Assembly: GCA_007121995.1 (NCBI GenBank)
Contig: SKJK01000072.1
Coordinates: 1-6,802 of the forward strand
Direction: 5' to 3'
DNA from: Desulfobulbaceae bacterium
Lineage (GTDB): Bacteria > Desulfobacterota > Desulfobulbia > Desulfobulbales > Desulfobulbaceae
Length of the DNA: 6,802 bases
Under the pieces are notes generated by a model that saw only the letters and a program-made list of their open reading frames with translations, made no database searches and had not been told where the DNA came from. Shown in pieces: positions 5,513 to 6,802 of this stretch. Each line of letters begins with the position of its first letter. The first letter of the stretch is position 1. A program made the translations under genes and the position numbers.

Positions 5513-6656
5513 TGGCGACCTTTTCCGAATCGTCGCTTTTCTTTTTCTGCTTACCGAGGTGGCCATGGAACAATCGGGAGAAAAAACCTTCCTCTTCCTG
5601 CTCTTTACACAATCCGTCAAATTCCCTGAGCAGCTCCTTTTGTCGTTTGGTCAGTTTTGTGGGCGTCTGTACCTGCACCTCAACCACCATATCACCCCTG
5701 GCCCCTCCGCGCAGACTGGGAACGCCCTCGCCCCGCAATTGGAATCGTTCACCGGACTGCGTACCGGCTGGTATCTTGAGCTTGCTGGTGCCGTGAACAG
5801 TCGGCGCCTCCACTTCGCATCCCAATGCGGCCCGCACCATGGACATCGGTAACCGCAGAAAGATGGTCTGGCCATCGCGCTGGAAGTATTCATGATCATC
5901 GACATGAATGACCACATACAGATCTCCGGATGGGCCGCCTCGACGTCCGCCTTCCCCCTCGCCGGTGAGACGCATCCGCGATCCGGTGTCCACCCCCGCC
6001 GGAATGCGGATATTGACTTTTTTGCTGCGATCGACCAATCCCTCGCCATGGCAATCGGCACAGGGATCGGTGATCACCTGACCAGCACCGCCGCAACGAG
6101 GACAGGTAGTGCTGACCTGAAAAAATCCCTGCGAGCGGATCACCTGGCCCCGGCCGTTACATCCCGAACAAGTCTGCGGTTGATGCCCCGGTCGTGCGCC
6201 GGTCCCCTCGCAGGTCCAGCAGGTTTCCCGCTTGGTGATCTCCACCTGACGGTTGACGCCATGAACGGCTTCCATGAACGATATGTTGATATCGTAGCGC
6301 AGATCCTCGCCCTGCACCGGCGCATTGGGATCCCGGCGCCTGCCACGACCGCTGAAGCCGAAAATATCGCCGAAAATATCATTGATATGGGAGAAAATAT
6401 CATCATTGCTCCCCGGTCCTCGATAGCCGCTGTTATGCAGGCCTTCCTTACCGTAGGCGTCATAAATGCGCCGTTTCTGTCCATCACTGAGCACCTCGTA
6501 GGCCTCAGCGGCTTCCTTAAATTTTCCTTCAGCCTCGGAGTCTCCCTGGTTGCGGTCAGGATGATACTGCATGGCCAGCTTCCGATACGCCTTTTTGATG
6601 GCTTCAGCAGAAGCGTCCTTCGCGACTCCGAGAATTTCGTAATAACTCATACTCAT
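5505..6656 (-). CDS. dnaJ: Chaperone protein DnaJ (type I Hsp40)
   Basis: DnaJ delivers unfolded proteins to DnaK and stimulates its ATPase. The 383-residue product has all type I parts. The J domain (about 4-70) carries the HPD motif at 32-34 (YHPDRN). A short linker (about 71-115) contains [16 protein letters not shown] but is poor in Gly/Phe repeats. The zinc domain has four CxxCxGxG units beginning at C146, C163, C185 and C199. The C-terminal substrate domains (about 211-340) include [22 protein letters not shown] and [21 protein letters not shown]. The tail after about 350 is charged and lysine-rich. ATG 6656 is preferred because AAAAGG lies 5 bases upstream; a second ATG at 6650 would give MSYYEILG and cannot be excluded. 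It lies 29 bases after rpoZ rather than next to dnaK/grpE, so it may be a second DnaJ or a relocated main copy. Its TGA overlaps the moaC start. Confidence 0.96.
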   Translation of the reverse strand: MSMSYYEILGVAKDASAEAIKKAYRKLAMQYHPDRNQGDSEAEGKFKEAAEAYEVLSDGQKRRIYDAYGKEGLHNSGYRGPGSNDDIFSHINDIFGDIFGFSGRGRRRDPNAPVQGEDLRYDINISFMEAVHGVNRQVEITKRETCWTCEGTGARPGHQPQTCSGCNGRGQVIRSQGFFQVSTTCPRCGGAGQVITDPCADCHGEGLVDRSKKVNIRIPAGVDTGSRMRLTGEGEGGRRGGPSGDLYVVIHVDDHEYFQRDGQTIFLRLPMSMVRAALGCEVEAPTVHGTSKLKIPAGTQSGERFQLRGEGVPSLRGGARGDMVVEVQVQTPTKLTKRQKELLREFDGLCKEQEEEGFFSRLFHGHLGKQKKKSDDSEKVANG

Positions 6657-6685
6657 AATTGCCTTTTACAGTACATTAACTGTTG

Positions 6686-6802
6686 TTACTCTGCATTGTC
6701 ATCTGCTTTCGCCGCAACAGCGACCTTTTCCTCAGCCTTACGTTTTTTGGGGAGATCGTGGATATTCTCGAAGGTAACTTTTCCGGCGGCAATCTCCCGC
6801 AG
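6686..6802 (-). CDS. rpoZ: RNA polymerase omega subunit, C-terminal end only
   Basis: Only the last 38 residues and the TAA stop are in the window. The segment opens with LREIAAGKVTFENI, which fits the end of the conserved omega domain (E. coli has ALREIEEGL at this point), followed by a charged Lys/Ala/Glu tail ending ADDNAE, as is usual for omega. Omega assists beta-prime folding and contributes to a ppGpp site on RNA polymerase, a loose functional link with the DksA gene encoded about 2 kb downstream. The frame is open to the right edge. The identification rests on a short conserved stretch, so it is less certain than the other genes. dnaJ follows after 29 bases, probably on the same transcript. 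Confidence 0.7.
   Translation of the reverse strand: MREIAAGKVTFENIHDLPKKRKAEEKVAVAAKADDNAE

Noticed and set aside
5513..5620. In-frame upstream extension of moaC into dnaJ
   Set aside because: It is basic-residue-rich sequence read out of frame from the dnaJ tail; ATG 5512 gives normal MoaC length and has a ribosome site.
6737..6757. PKKRK in the omega tail resembling a nuclear localisation signal
   Set aside because: Lysine-rich tails are common in bacterial omega subunits; the match is chance.

Overview
The window reads as chromosomal core DNA from a Gram-negative bacterium. My best guess is a Desulfuromonadales-type deltaproteobacterium (Desulfuromonas, Pelobacter or Geobacter relatives). 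I base this on a short DksA of about 120 residues, a two-zinc GalT-like protein next to a stand-alone receiver protein, a FolE2-family protein, and moderate GC content. The lineage is an inference from gene style, not a demonstrated fact. All eight recognisable genes lie on the minus strand, so transcription runs from high to low coordinates. I see no insertion sequence, CRISPR array, tRNA or rRNA.

Read in the direction of transcription, the right part (6802 to 5027) holds the end of rpoZ (RNA polymerase omega), a full dnaJ chaperone gene, and moaC of molybdenum cofactor synthesis. The dnaJ and moaC frames overlap by 8 bases, which suggests translational coupling. Next comes a 333-base gap (4694-5026) with no convincing gene. 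It contains three consecutive stem-loops between 4775 and 4930, which may be a structured RNA or leader ahead of dksA.

The left part (4693 to 1) is a second same-strand series: dksA, a galT-like nucleotidyltransferase/phosphorylase, a single-domain response regulator, a FolE2 (GTP cyclohydrolase IB) homologue, and glyS, which runs off the left edge. The first three are packed 8-9 bases apart with stop codons next to or inside ribosome binding sites. The FolE2 homologue follows after 62 bases and glyS after another 136 bases.

The strongest candidate for new biology is the FolE2 homologue. Its N-terminal half is clearly FolE2, but the CPCSKEIS/GAHNQR catalytic segment, a substrate-binding loop and the C-terminal ESIHNHSAYA-type segment are all replaced or missing, in an intact open frame. 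It looks like a retained pseudoenzyme or a repurposed tunnelling-fold protein. Also notable are glyS without glyQ directly upstream, a bulged hairpin in the glyS leader, and the structured gap ahead of dksA.
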